A stretch of DNA of 64,000 nucleotides, taken from assembly GCF_000003195.3 (NCBI RefSeq), contig NC_012871.2, forward strand, positions 16,374,658 through 16,438,657. Reading direction: 5' to 3'. Below the pieces are notes generated by a model. It was not told the origin of the DNA and did no database searches. It saw only the letters and a program-made list of their open reading frames with translations. Numbering within the stretch: position 1 is the first letter of the stretch; each line of letters begins with the position of its first letter. Of this stretch, positions 11,101 through 21,643 are shown in pieces. Position numbers and translations under genes: made by a program. The stretch is from Sorghum bicolor. Its lineage: Eukaryota; Streptophyta; Magnoliopsida; Poales; Poaceae.

Positions 11101-11763
11101 GGGAGAAGGGTCAGATCTGACGGGGACGGAGGAACGAGAGGGAAGAAGGAGTACTCACATGGCCGACGATGGAGAGAACAGGAGAGTAAGGAGAAAGGAC
11201 AGAGTCACAGAGGTCACCGCCTCACCGGAACGCCGGCGAGGTCACCAAATTTGACGGAGAGGCGAGGACGCGAGGTTAGGGTTACGGCGAGGAGAGCGAG
11301 ACAGAGAGGCGAGTGAGGAGTGCGGCGCCGGCGCGGGGGGGTGGGGGTGGGGAGGCGAGTCACAGAGGTCACCGCCGCACCGGATCGCCGGTGGCGAGGT
11401 CACCAAATTTGACGGAGAGGCGAGGTTAGGGTTACGGCGAGTTGGCGAGGAGAGCGAGACAGAGAGGCGTGTGAGGAGTGCGGCGCGGGGGTGGGCAAGC
11501 GAATGGATTAGGATTCGGCCGGTGTGGGGGGAAGGGGAGGCGGCCGACTTATAGTGCCGTAGTGCCGGGCCGCCACCGGGCCGCCTTCTCCACCGGGCCG
11601 GGCCGCCACCGTGCCGCGGGCTGATGCGACGGCCCATGGCCCGGTCTGGCAACGGGCCGTGCCGCCCGTGGCCCGCAAGCACCGGACCGGGCCGTGCCAC
11701 GGATCGGGCCAAAAGGTCGGGCCACGGACCGGGCCAAAATTCACGGGCCAAATGTACATATAT
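8126..11763 (-). mobile_element. Full-length hAT DNA transposon
   Basis: An 8-bp target duplication CTCCCGGT occurs at 8118-8125 and again at 11766-11773 (10 bp match if AC is included). The ends GTAGATGTACAACGGGCC and, inverted, GTATATATGTACATTTGGCC form imperfect terminal repeats. Both subterminal regions (about 8135-8340 and 11560-11755) are packed with GGGCC/GGCCC words, as in many grass hAT elements. The single transposase gene lies on the minus strand. The element sits in sequence whose right part carries a Helitron 5' end at 12602. Confidence 0.85.
8649..10990 (-). pseudogene. hAT transposase, frameshifted near the C-terminus
   Basis: This encodes the transposase that cuts and rejoins hAT ends in the nucleus. 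Counting from the ATG at 10990, residues 1-115 are low-complexity and acidic. A BED-type zinc finger follows at about 120-170 (VWEYFDEV, CKHC, LRRHMKSC). The RNase-H-like core carries TSDIWAGNAKEDYISV, AVTLDNASANSKAYD and CACHIINLIV. A hAT dimerisation segment lies at about 670-715 (YPILSILARDIMAVPVSTVSSE, SCFSLTGRIL). Just after DCRRRL, around 8841-8850, the frame shifts by one base; the true C-terminus continues in another frame from 8834 to a stop at 8649. The second ATG at 10924 (MARPPRK) may be the real start. A GTAAGT donor near 11045 and a TTGCCAG acceptor near 10977 suggest a 5' UTR intron. Otherwise the frame is open for about 700 codons, so the break is recent. Confidence 0.85.
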
Positions 11764-11773
11764 ACCTCCCGGT

Positions 11774-12602
11774 CTTGCACATGGCGTGGAAGCGCCGTGG
11801 TCGCAGCCTCCACAAGTCGTCGCTGCACCTCCAAGCCGCCCTTGCTTGCCCTCTCGGGCACCTCCGCGCATTCCCTGGCAGCAGTGGCTGCAGCCGCGCG
11901 TGACCCCGGCAGCTCCTTCTCCGCAACTGGCATGGCCCCAATGGTGCAGCGGCGCTTGACCCCCGATGGCTCCTTCTCTGCGATCGGCAGCCACACCCAT
12001 GCGTGTCTTCCCAGCAGCGTTGCTTTTTGCTCATGCAGGATGGTTGGCGGTGGCCAGCTGTACTGGAGCACGGCGGCCCAGCAGCAGCTCATGCGCGGCG
12101 GCGCGCAATGGTACAGCTTGTGACCGCGTGGAGGCTAGCTATGCCAGAGCAGGGCGTTCGAGCAGCAGCTCACTTAGGTGGCCGGTGGCAACTCAGGTGC
12201 GGCTATCAGCTAGTCGGAGCAGGGCATCCCAGGATCTTTTTTTTTTTGATAGAAGGGCATCCCAAGATCGTTTCGTGTATGGCGGCCCAACGGTGTCTCA
12301 AGCTTGATTTTCCGCGCACACCACACCAAATATGTGTTTTGGTGGCTGTCGCCGTTGCCTCGTGCACATAGCACCCCTTGTTTTGTGTCTCGATGTTATA
12401 TTTGATTCGGTCATTGTCCATGATGGTTTTGATTCGTTGAGATATTTTTCCTTTAATGTGAAAGAAATCGATTTGGAAAAGTCTCATTTGGGAGAGGATT
12501 CTTTTTTTTTCTCTTGCGTCCAATCTTCCCATCCTAGCGAGACAAAAAAAACATGAAACAAAAAAAAAGCAAAAATTTTGCCTCTTTATTATTAGGTATA
12601 GA
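11774..12602 (-). mobile_element. Helitron 5' terminal part (minus strand), split by the hAT element
   Basis: Read on the minus strand, 12602 starts TCTATACCTAATAATAAAGA, preceded by A, the same 5' end as the Helitron blocks at 2845 and 3445. The GC-rich stretch 11774-12240 behind it has several overlapping open frames but none I recognise; it may be captured gene DNA. No matching minus-strand 3' end (ACTAG plus hairpin) is visible left of the hAT insertion, so the 3' end is lost or decayed. Confidence 0.5.
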
Positions 12603-12751
12603 TATCATATTACCCGTTTCAACATGGTATTTTATAGAGCCATAAATGAACGAAATTAATTCTAGGTGAAAGCATAAGATTTCAAAACTATTCACAACCA
12701 TTCGCTTCCCCTACTACTACTGTGAGAATGTTAAAAGTACATACATGCATG

Positions 12752-14691
12752 TGAAAGGTCCTAATATGGCTAGAGAGGGAGTAAATAGCCTATTTAAAAA
12801 TTCTACAAACTCACTAGAGCAAGAGGTTAGTAAATAACAAAGCGAAGCTTTTTGCTCTAGCTCTAATGGGGTGTTTGCAAGCCACCTATCCAACAATTCT
12901 AGTTGATATGATCACTAGGCACACAAGAGCTATGTTTCTACTTACACTAGAGAGCTATCTAAAGTTTCTATACAAGAAAGTAAGCTACTCTAATTTGCGG
13001 GAATGTAAAAGAGAGGGTTTGATCTTTATACCGCCGCGTAGAGGTGATGAACCAATCACGATATATGAACAACCAAGCACCGGGAGAATGCCAATCAAAC
13101 TCAATTGAGACACCAATTTTTCTTTTGAGGTTCACGTGCTTGCCGGCACGCTACGTACCCGTTGTGTCGACCAACACTTCATGGTCCGGCGGTTAATTGG
13201 GATTCCACACCCAAGCTCACCACGAGCACCGCAAGGACCTACCACAAGTGAGGTAGCTCAATGACACGCGCAATCCACTAATGGTTGCCTTTGGCTCTCC
13301 GCCAGGGTAGGCACAAAACCCCTCACAATCACCGAGAGATGACCATGAATAATCACCAACTCGTGCCAATTCTCCTCCGCTGCTCCAAGTCGTCTAGGTG
13401 GCGGCAACCACCAAGAGTAACAAGAAATCCGCAGCCAAAACGATCCCCAAGTGCCACTAGATGGAATTACTCAAGCAAATGCACTTGGAATCACTCTCAA
13501 TCTCACAAAGATGGTTAATCTATCAAAAGAAATGAGTGGAAAGTGTTTGCTTAGGCTCACAAGGATGTCAAGTATGCTAGAATGCCAAGAGAGTGAGCCC
13601 CAAGACGGCCAACACGTATTTATAAGCCCCTCAAACAAATAGAGCCGTTGGCTCTTTCACTGGGCAGAACACAAGGTCACCAGACGCTCAAGCAGGAGCC
13701 ACCGGACACTCAACCCCTGCATTCGGTGCTTAGAACACAGCCACGTGTCCACTGTTTGAATCACGCGCGTCGATCTCTAACGGTCATATTCAAACTACCG
13801 GACGCGGTCAAGTGAGCACCGGACATGTCTGGTACACACCAGACCCGTACCCAGAGAGGTTGTCAAATGCGCGGGGTCACCAGACGCAACCATCGGACTC
13901 ACTCCTGAGCGTCGGGTGCTCTCAGTCAGAAACACGCGCAAACTCACTACTTATACCAAGCCACACCGGACGCATCAACAGGGTCTAGCCCGCGTCCGGT
14001 GCTGAGCGTCCAATGCTTGCAGTTAACTTTGCCAGACACTGACAGCACACCAGATGCGCAGGCTCAGCGTTCGGTGCCTGCGGTCAGAGCATCCGGTGAG
14101 TGTTTTTCAGTGAAAACACTCCGGTGACTTCTCCCAAATTTCCACCGGCGCAATAGAAAATATGCATGTCATTTTCTCAAAAGCGTCGAGAGGAACCCAA
14201 ACCCCTCTCTACCCTTCAAACTCTATCTCCTTCTCAAAGTGTGCCAACACCACCATGTGTGTACCAACATGTGCAAATGTGTTAGTATTTTCACAATCAT
14301 TTTCTTCGAAGGAGTTAAGTTAGCTCACTAGGTTCTAAATGCATGCACATAAATAATGACACCTAGTGGCACTTGATAACCGCTTAGCCAAAGAATTCCC
14401 CTCTTTATAGTATGACTACCTATCCTAATGTGATCACACCCTCTATGGTGTCTTGATCACCAAAACCAAAACCCTAAGCAATACCTTTGCCTTGATCTCC
14501 ATAGGGTTTTGTTTTTCTCTTTCTTCTTTTCCAAGTTGAGCACTCGATCATCTTGTGGTCATCACCAACATCACCATGATCATCTCTTACTCCATCACTT
14601 GACATGTACCAACCTCATTAAGTCTACACACATAGCATAAAGGTTAGTACTAGGGTTTCATCAATTATCCAAAACCAAACTAGGGCTTTCA
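12752..14691 (-). repeat. Solo LTR of a Ty1/copia (Sirevirus-like) family
   Basis: The sequence begins TGAAAGGTCC and ends GGGCTTTCA in plus orientation, and is the reverse complement of the 54311-56266 LTR. A 5-bp target duplication GCATG flanks both sides (12747-12751 and 14692-14696). There is no internal region, so this is a solo LTR left by LTR-LTR recombination. Length is about 1,940 bp. The CACCGGACGC/GCGTCCGGTG words of the 54-kb copy are present at 13680-14110 but many show CG to TG or CA changes, consistent with age and methylation decay. Short open frames in it are not genes. Confidence 0.92.
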
Positions 14692-14721
14692 GCATGGCTA
14701 GAGATAATAGAGACCTATACA

Positions 14722-14920
14722 AGCGAACTAAGCGTAGCTTAGCTGGTTGAGTTCCTTATGGTGGAACCTACCCACCTAGGTTGAAATACCTGACTTGATA
14801 GGAGTGCTCGTATTTTCTTAGATTTATTCTATAATTTAATGACACTATTATTTCAATAATGACACTATTCTTTCAGTGATAGGCAACATACCCATTAACC
14901 TCGAGGTGTATGTGATGACT
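14722..14920 (+). repeat. tRNA-derived SINE-like sequence
   Basis: TAGCTTAGCTGGTTGAG fits a pol III A box (TRGYNNANNNGG). GGTTGAAATACC about 35 bp later resembles a decayed B box. The following AT-rich text has a TAATGACACTATT repeat. The tRNA-like head plus unrelated tail suggests a SINE, but no clear target duplication was found. Confidence 0.4.
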
Positions 14921-14923
14921 TCA

Positions 14924-15250
14924 TTGAAAGATACTAATTGGCTAGAGAGGGATGAATAGCCTAATTTAAAATCTACAAAGCACTAGAAAAACTTGTTATA
15001 GACAACTAAAAAGCTATAAGAGCTTTTTGCACTAGCACTAACAAGTGTTGCAAGCCACCTATCTCAACAATTCTAAATGCTACGATCTCTAACATAAGAT
15101 CTTGTTACAACTAGTTTGTAGGAATGTAAATAAGGGGATTATGATCTTTATACCGCCACATCAACGAATGAACCAATCACAATAATATGAAGAACAAGCA
15201 CCAGGAGAAATATAATGAATCAATCACAATGGATACACACAATATTTCTC
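14924..15250 (-). repeat. Fragment of a related copia LTR
   Basis: It starts TGAAAGATACTAATTGGCTA and follows the same order as the solo LTR (GCTAGAGAGGGATGAATAGC, then AGCTTTTTGCACTAGC, GCAAGCCACCTATC, CTTTATACCGCCAC). It is diverged and is cut off near 15250. Confidence 0.75.
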
Positions 15251-15598
15251 CTTCCCGAGGGGCGCACGGTCGGGCTCTCCCTTCGTGAGGGGCGCACCGC
15301 TCGGCCTCGACTACAGGATGGAGAGACAAAAGGGAGGGGTAGAACTCTTTTTCGGCAGGTCATTTAGGAGGCCCACCTCCAAAAATGGAGGCATTTTTGC
15401 CTCGGTTAATCGATTTTTTAGATTTATCCGCCTCCGTAAATCGATTTTGCGAGGTAGTTGGTTGTGACTGCCTCTTTTAGTAAAAAACGACTGCCTTAGT
15501 TAATTCTAGGCATTAACCGAGGCGAGGAGCCAACCCAACCGCTCTAAGGCCCAATTCCAAACACCTTGGAAAGGTTTTTTACTTTTTTTTATACTAGT
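15250..15598. mobile_element. Possible CACTA (En/Spm) element terminus
   Basis: The minus strand from 15598 reads CACTAGTATAAAAAAAAG, a CACTA-type end. Behind it at 15360-15520 are short subterminal repeats (GCCTCGGTTAATCGATTTT, GCCTCCGTAAATCGATTTT and the inverted GCATTAACCGAGGC). No partner end or transposase is visible. Confidence 0.4.
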
Positions 15599-16087
15599 GA
15601 CAAACTCTAGAAATGAAGATATAATCCTCATATATACATGTATGTCTCTCAGGGTCAATGAAATTAGCAATGAATTTATAACTAATCTTTCCACATCCTT
15701 CTATACCTTTGTCAAGATTGCTATTACTTGTATATCTCAATATCTGCCAGCAATGTTATATTATGTACTGAAACAAATAACGAATGCTGAATAAAATGTC
15801 CTTGTGTGATACCATAAATAAAGAACAAAATATACCGTGTGGTCAAGCAATATGATAATTTCATCTACTGTGCGTTGAAAAAAAATTGTTACAAACATAT
15901 GGCAGCGAAAAAAATCAAAACATTTATAGATTAGTGTTAGCCCAACATACAAAGCCAATTCGTCGTAATTACAACATACTGAGTCTAGCTCTATAGACAA
16001 AAGCAGTCACACTATGCATCTATGATCTACCATCAACACACGCTTGTAGCTCCAACATAGATTGCTGCTGAAGCCCACGCGCCCCGG
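15599..16087. other. Intergenic, 3' flank of the DUF707 gene
   Basis: AT-rich and without recognisable genes or repeats. It probably includes the 3' UTR of the minus-strand DUF707 gene ending at 16088. Confidence 0.5.
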
Positions 16088-17314
16088 TCATCTTGACGAC
16101 TTCACCTCGCCGTCCGAGGCTCTGCTGCCGGACGTAGGATAAGGATCGGTCCAGGAATCGTCCTCCGCAGCAGCCACCTCCCACCTCCTGTTGAATACCT
16201 GCATCTCCTTGAACGACCGCAACCTCACCGCCGCGCGCCCCGCCGACGGCGTCGCCGTGCCGCCGTCACTGAGCATGGGGACGCCGCGGTGGAGCACGTA
16301 CTCGCTGTCGACGACGCCAACATTGATCGCGCGGTCGCCCCGCGCGCAGTATCCGAGCCTGTAGTCGAGGCCCCAGCCGTGGATGAGGTCGTTCTGCACC
16401 ATCCCCCACGCGCACCGCCACGCCGCGCGAGAGAACACGGGCACCATCACCTCCACCCACCCCGCGCACGGCGGGCCCGTGCCGCTGTCGCCGCCGCCGC
16501 CGCCGCAGCGGGCGTTCCGCACGCGCCGGTGCACGCCGTCCGCCGTCGGCAGCAGCGCGCGCGCCGTGATGGCGTGGTGGATCTCGGAGCGGCGGTCCAG
16601 CGCCGGCTGCGACACCTCGAGGCCCTCCCTCCGCACGACGTCGAGGTACCTGACGGGGTCGAAGGCGTCGACCTCGACGTCCTCGTCCCACACGAAGACG
16701 TAGTCGTACTCCGCCACCACGTCCGGGTGCAGGAACCGCTTGGCGAACCACCACTTGGTCTGCCCTCGCGCCGCCACGTGCACCGCCCGGCCCGACCACT
16801 CCAGGTCGCCCCACTGCTCCACCGCGCCGTCGTAGTGGAACAGCATCACGGTGAAGTCGTCGTCGGCGGCGAGGAACTTGGACACCAGCTTGTCCACGAC
16901 CGCCTTGTTCTTGATCCCTACGGGGACCGCCAGGAGGCTCTTGGGCTTTGTTGCCGCTGCTGCTGCTGCATGCCTGTGCTCGGGGTCGCCGGCTAGTGAC
17001 GGTTCCATCTCCAGGTTGGTGGTTTCATGGACGAGTCCTCTTGGCAGCCGCGGCGGCGGCGGCCTGTGTTGTTGGTTTGCGAAGTCGATGTTGCTGCTGC
17101 TGCTGGCTTCTTCGATGACCTCGAGTCGTCGAAGTATTTTGCGCGGAAGGAGGTGATCGTTTACAGGGACGATGCCGCCCCGTGCCGGCGTGTTGTCCGT
17201 GTGATGAAGTGTGGCGACGCCGCCGGCGACGATCAACAGCAGCACGAGGAAGATGGTCGCCACTGCGGATCCGATGCTGCGCAGGGAGAAGCGTTTCGCG
17301 CTTGGCGAGCCCAT
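16088..17314 (-). CDS. DUF707 family protein, single exon
   Basis: A 408-residue protein from the ATG at 17314. The frame opens 27 bases further upstream but only with a TTG. A short basic N-terminus is followed by one hydrophobic segment at about residues 17-36 (ATIFLVLLLIVAGGVAT), suggesting a type II membrane or Golgi-type anchor. A variable linker follows. The conserved DUF707 domain (PF05212) covers about 120-375: SLLAVPVGIKNKAVVDKLV, DFTVMLFHYDG, KWWFAKRFLHPDVV, YDYVFVWDEDVEVD (acidic, glycosyltransferase-like), EVSQPALD, GWVEVMVPVFSR, NDLIHGWGLDYRLGYC and DSEYVLHRGVP. Some rice homologues carry the name lysine ketoglutarate reductase trans-splicing related; the biochemical role is not established. 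GC content is very high, as in many intronless grass genes. A TATA-like CCTATAATT lies on the minus strand near 17391-17398, about 80 bases upstream of the start. Confidence 0.9.
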   Translation of the reverse strand: MGSPSAKRFSLRSIGSAVATIFLVLLLIVAGGVATLHHTDNTPARGGIVPVNDHLLPRKILRRLEVIEEASSSSNIDFANQQHRPPPPRLPRGLVHETTNLEMEPSLAGDPEHRHAAAAAATKPKSLLAVPVGIKNKAVVDKLVSKFLAADDDFTVMLFHYDGAVEQWGDLEWSGRAVHVAARGQTKWWFAKRFLHPDVVAEYDYVFVWDEDVEVDAFDPVRYLDVVRREGLEVSQPALDRRSEIHHAITARALLPTADGVHRRVRNARCGGGGGDSGTGPPCAGWVEVMVPVFSRAAWRCAWGMVQNDLIHGWGLDYRLGYCARGDRAINVGVVDSEYVLHRGVPMLSDGGTATPSAGRAAVRLRSFKEMQVFNRRWEVAAAEDDSWTDPYPTSGSRASDGEVKSSR

Positions 17315-17390
17315 GGCCGCAGCAGTGTTTCGGGATGGCAAGGGATCGGAGGTTGCTGCGGCTGCTGTGTCGTTGCGGAGGTGCGCGCTA

Positions 17391-17398
17391 ATTATAGG
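17391..17398 (-). promoter_or_regulatory. Possible TATA box of the DUF707 gene
   Basis: The minus strand reads CCTATAATTAGC about 80 bases upstream of the ATG. This fits a short 5' UTR. It rests on sequence only. Confidence 0.35.
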
Positions 17399-17529
17399 CC
17401 CGTAGTATAGTAGGGGTATCGGTATCGACTATCGAGTACGACTCGAACTTGGTTCAGACCGTTTGGGAGTCCGATTTCCGACAGCACAAGTTTACCCGGC
17501 CTCAGGTGCGGAACTGCCCGTGCGTATTA

Positions 17530-18007
17530 GCAAATTATCCCTCTAGACTCGCTTCCCATAAGTTAAACACTTTTAACTTTAACCAACTATATCTAAAAAA
17601 GATTATTAATATATATAATATATAATTAATATCATTAGATAAATCGTTGAATATATATATTTTCTTAATAAACTTATAAGAAGATATAAATGTTGTACAA
17701 ATCAAGTTAAAGTTGAGAAATTTGATACGTACATACTCTCTACGTCCCTTTTTAATCGTCGCTTATTATTTCTGAAAAACAACTGCCGACAATTATATAT
17801 TAAAAAATATTAATATTTATAATACGTAATTAGTATCATTAGAAAGATCTTTGAATCTAGTTTTTTAACAAATTTATTTGGAGATACAAATGTTGCACGT
17901 ATTTTCTACAAATCGAGTCAAACTTGTGGCACGCACACCAACCGCGACAATTAAAAAGGAACAGAGGAAGTACCTCATAACGACCTCTATTTTGGGACGG
18001 AGAGAGT
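17530..18007. mobile_element. Stowaway MITE nested in an older Stowaway
   Basis: The inner copy at 17736-17970 has ends CTCTCTACGTCCCTTTTTAA and the inverted TTAAAAAGGAACAGAGGAAG with TA flanks (17734-17735 and 17971-17972). The outer copy ends at about 18007 with TTTTGGGACGGAGAGAG then TA. Its left end is decayed near 17530. Both share the ATTAGTATCATTAGA-type interior of the grass Stowaway group. Confidence 0.6.
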
Positions 18008-18059
18008 ACTAGTATTAGGCAAGAGATCTCGAGGAGGCTGTGTGATCGATCTGGGTCAA

Positions 18060-20190
18060 CCAATTTGATACGTGTTTCTCATGTATAGTTCTAGACTTCA
18101 AGGAGTGTCGACGTCACCTCATGGGCCATGCGGTGGCAAGAAAAGGCGCACCATGGACGGCGATGACAGGCGAGTGCAAACACCGAGCACGAACAAGGAC
18201 AACGCATAGCTATGACGTGAGGGCACAACCACCCATGACAGGCCCGTGGCCATGGTTAGAGCACAGCCATGTCGGCTAACCAGCCACGGTGCAGCTATTA
18301 TTTTTTTTCTAAATGGTAAACAATCGGTCAGAAGTTATGTAGGCATTATTCAGGCCAAACGGTCCACTAACGGGCTAAATGAACTATAAATGGAAACGGT
18401 GCACTACCATGTAGCGTTTACATGGTTCCTAAATGGACTAATGACTGTGTAGACGAACAGTGGGCAGCAGGCATGTCCACTTCTCGTCAGCTTCATGATT
18501 TTTGTTTGTCTGTTTTTTCTTGATTTGCTTGGATCAATCCATTTCGTGATAAATTTGATTGTTGATGGAATGTTTTTTCCTTTTGGTTTGATTTGGACTT
18601 GATTCGATTTCTAGAGTGGTAAGAGTTGAATTTGGGGAAACAACAAAAACAGAAAAAACTCGTAAACGTACCCCAAGTGTGAAAAAGGCCGACTGTGCTT
18701 AGGATCCAGCATGACACTGTTGGTTTATTGTCCTAGTTAGCTAGGAGAAAGGCAGACAAGAAAAAAGGACGTAACCTATGACTTATGCAGGACAGTTTGA
18801 TTGTGTTTGATTGCCTATATAAGGTCATATGCAGGCTTGCACGGTGTTCGTAAGGGTCAAACCTAAGGATATTATTAGCACTGATGTGACCAACTTCGGT
18901 CAGCCTTATAATGTTATTGACGTTGGCGTGATCACCTCATAGGGGTTTCAATCTAACAGTGTTGTCGATGATGCCAACATTGATGGTGACACTATGACCG
19001 ACTCAGGGGGTCGAGCTTGACAATGTTGTGGCAACATTGTTAGTGGCAGCATGGACTCCGGTCAAGTCTGACAACATTGTTAGTGCTAGCGTGACCAACT
19101 CCAATTGAGCCTAGCAAAGTTATTGACGGGGAAATGTAAGCTACCGAAGGGCATAGCCTGACAGGGAGCAAAGTCGATGATGATCCTAATCTTGCGCGCG
19201 CGTGGGGGGAGGGGCATCTAGATCTTGTAGATCGAATCTGTGTGCACTTCCCCTACCTAGAGAACCAATTGTCTGTGTTTTGGGTACCCACAATGTGAAT
19301 TGGGCATTGTGTGACAAGAGAAACTAGATGGCACATGGGATGCAAAGTTTATATAGGCTCAAGACCTGGGGAAGAGGTAATACCCTACGTCCTTTGTTTG
19401 TGATTGTATTGCTTATTCATCGTATGAGAGATGTGTTAATGTGTTGCCTAATGAGGTACTATCGGATGTTTTAGGGACCCCAGTTCTCCTTATATAGTCT
19501 GAGGGCAGGGTTAGAAGTTGGTTTCCTCTCCTACTTAGTTGCACTACCTATTTAGAAGTTGTTGGAGTGCGTGTCTTGAAGCCATCAGAAGCTAAAGCAA
19601 GTTTGGAACACTACAACCATTATATGAGAGCTTCTATCAAATACATCCAAGGCTATTTTTGGCTTTGGCAAAGCACCCTTGTAATCTTTGCGAGCCAGAG
19701 CATTTGAAACCTTGATGGCTCTCTAGAGGCTTCGACTCTCCAAGCTTGGTGTGGAGCGGTAGCTACTTTTGCAAGGGGCGAGCAAACCTCTTTCTTGATA
19801 GAGAAACTCCATAGTAAAAGGTGTCATGGTGATTGAAGGAGTTGGGCAATAGTGGTGAGTTTTATTGGCTTGTGGCCCTTGTCTTGAATGGCATGATTCT
19901 TTGTGGCAAGCTCAACACCGTGACAAGGAAGGCTTGGTAGTCAGAAACATCATTGGACGAAATTTGTCGCCGTGATTGGGAGCTTGCCCTACTTACTGTA
20001 TTTACTTTTCCACAAGTGCTTGATATCGTTTGCCTTTATCTTTCTTTGATTAGCATAGGCCAATTGATATGATTGGCTCTAGATTGCAACACTCTTGGGG
20101 TTTTTTTTACAACAGCAACACTCTTGGTTGGTTTGGTAAATAGAGAACACTAGAAAAATATAAGTGCATATTTTGCTTTCTAGTTTACTA
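18060..20190. other. Long non-coding stretch, repeat-derived
   Basis: No coding sequence is recognisable. The part from about 18885 to 19140 contains a degenerate tandem repeat. Around it are mixed sequences (for example a GTGCGCGCGTGGGGGGAGGGG block near 19190-19215) without identifiable ends. Confidence 0.5.
18885..19140 (+). repeat. Degenerate tandem repeat, unit about 60 bp
   Basis: Repeated words are GTGACCAACTTCGGTCAG, CTATGACCGACTCAGG, GTGACCAACTCCAATTGAG, CAACATTGTTAGTG and AATGTTATTGACG, spaced roughly 50-65 bp apart through four to five diverged units. No clear open frame spans it. Confidence 0.6.
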
Positions 20191-20194
20191 TTTT

Positions 20195-20430
20195 CTAGTG
20201 TAAAATCAAGTAGAATCCCTATGTTAAGTTTTAGTGACCCCATTAACCCCATCTGTCCCTTCATGTGGTCATCGCCCCTCTTCACCATGGCTAATGCCAC
20301 CAATCTTTGCATCTAGTGTAAAATTAAGTAGAATCCCTATTTTAAGTTTTAGCGACCCCATTAACCTCCTCCTTCCCTTCATACAGTCATCGCCCCTCTT
20401 TACCACGTTGTCGTCCATGACAATCCTCTA
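20195..20430 (+). repeat. Direct tandem duplication, period 118 bp
   Basis: Copy one starts at 20195 and copy two at 20313, both beginning CTAGTGTAAAAT(C/T)AAGTAGA. They agree through AGTTTTAGTGACCCCATTAA and GTCATCGCCCCTCTT with a few substitutions. It is non-coding. Confidence 0.85.
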
Positions 20431-20998
20431 CACTACACCAAATCTGCATAAAGCCTAGGAGACCACCTGAAAAAAATTAAAAATATATGTATTCAAAAGC
20501 TCCTTAAAACGACTCACTAATTTGATTGCAAAGCAAAAATTGGCCATACAACGATCTTATAGAACAACTCTCTAAAGATAATCTTTCCCCCCACTCCCAG
20601 ATATGTGCGTCAGTGCATTAATTTGCTTTGCCTTTTCTGTTAGCAATCTTCAAATAATTTTATCCCGTGGAAAGTTTACCATATGATGTTATCATAATTG
20701 TATTTGTTACAGTTAAATCAACAAAACAAGATCTCACATGATTACAATAAAATAAATAAATGACAAGTGAGTCCCACATATCATAATCAGTATGGTCATC
20801 ATTATCCAATCAACCAAACAGAAATTTCGCTCATCCCATACAAGTCTGGTCCAACCAAACAAACAAAAAAAATGACTCGCCCCCATCCAAACAACCAAAC
20901 AAACATCATGGATCATTCTATTCTAAAATCCACAAACGACCATATCCCACCTAACCTTGTTGTCAAATCAAATATACCCTAAGTAATTCCCATAACAA

Positions 20999-21080
20999 CC
21001 TTGTTCAGTTTGGTAGTGATTGGAGGGGATTAAAGGGGTTGAAGGGTCCCCTCAGGTAAGGGTTTAACTGAACAAGGCCT
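20999..21080. mobile_element. Very short MITE with TTGTTCAGTTTGG ends
   Basis: CCTTGTTCAGTTTGG on the left matches the inverted TTAACTGAACAAGGCC on the right, about 80 bp in all. It is probably a deletion derivative of the GGCCTTGTT(T/C)AGTT family. Confidence 0.55.
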
Positions 21081-21643
21081 ACATGGTAAGACAGGGGAAA
21101 ATAAAACAGATGGAGAATGCTAAGTCTTCTTGCGATTGTCTCACGAGTCCTCTTGATAAATGCAGTGTCCTTGTTACACAAATTAACCATACCCGTTGTA
21201 ACACCCTACAGGAATCAATTAAGCAATCTCTCTTCGCTCCTTGGTTTTGCCGATGTTCCCAAATTGGCCAAATATATGAGCACGTTAACACAATTTTATA
21301 GTGTGATCATTCAAACTTCCGAGAGACTATCGTGCAACATATTGAAGTTCAAACTGTGTTATGTCTAGCAATGTTGTTTTTGGTGAAATTACACCTGCTG
21401 ATTTTTCAGTGTACATGCATTCTCAATTTGACATGCTAGGGCCTTGAGCATTCCATACAAAAGTAACACATTTTGAAATGGAAGTGTAGGCTATTTACAG
21501 CAACTCGGTGATGAACAGCAAACCACTAAAATGGATGGTCTGCCTCATCATGCACGATTGGATGCCAAAGATCAGATGATTATTATTCTTTCGGAGGTGA
21601 TGGTATCTCAGTACCTTACAAATGCGTACCAAGGCTGCACTGC

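Noticed and set aside
12866..13642. Small open frames at 12866-13108, 13285-13518 and 13451-13642 as genes
   Set aside because: They lie inside the solo LTR and correspond to non-coding LTR sequence in the 54-kb copy.
16289..16996. 235-codon plus-strand frame opposite the DUF707 gene
   Set aside because: Antisense shadow in very GC-rich coding DNA; low-complexity Val/His/Arg composition.
17315..17341. Upstream start for the DUF707 protein at 17341
   Set aside because: The codon there is TTG; the first ATG in frame is at 17314 and is followed by the expected short basic N-terminus.
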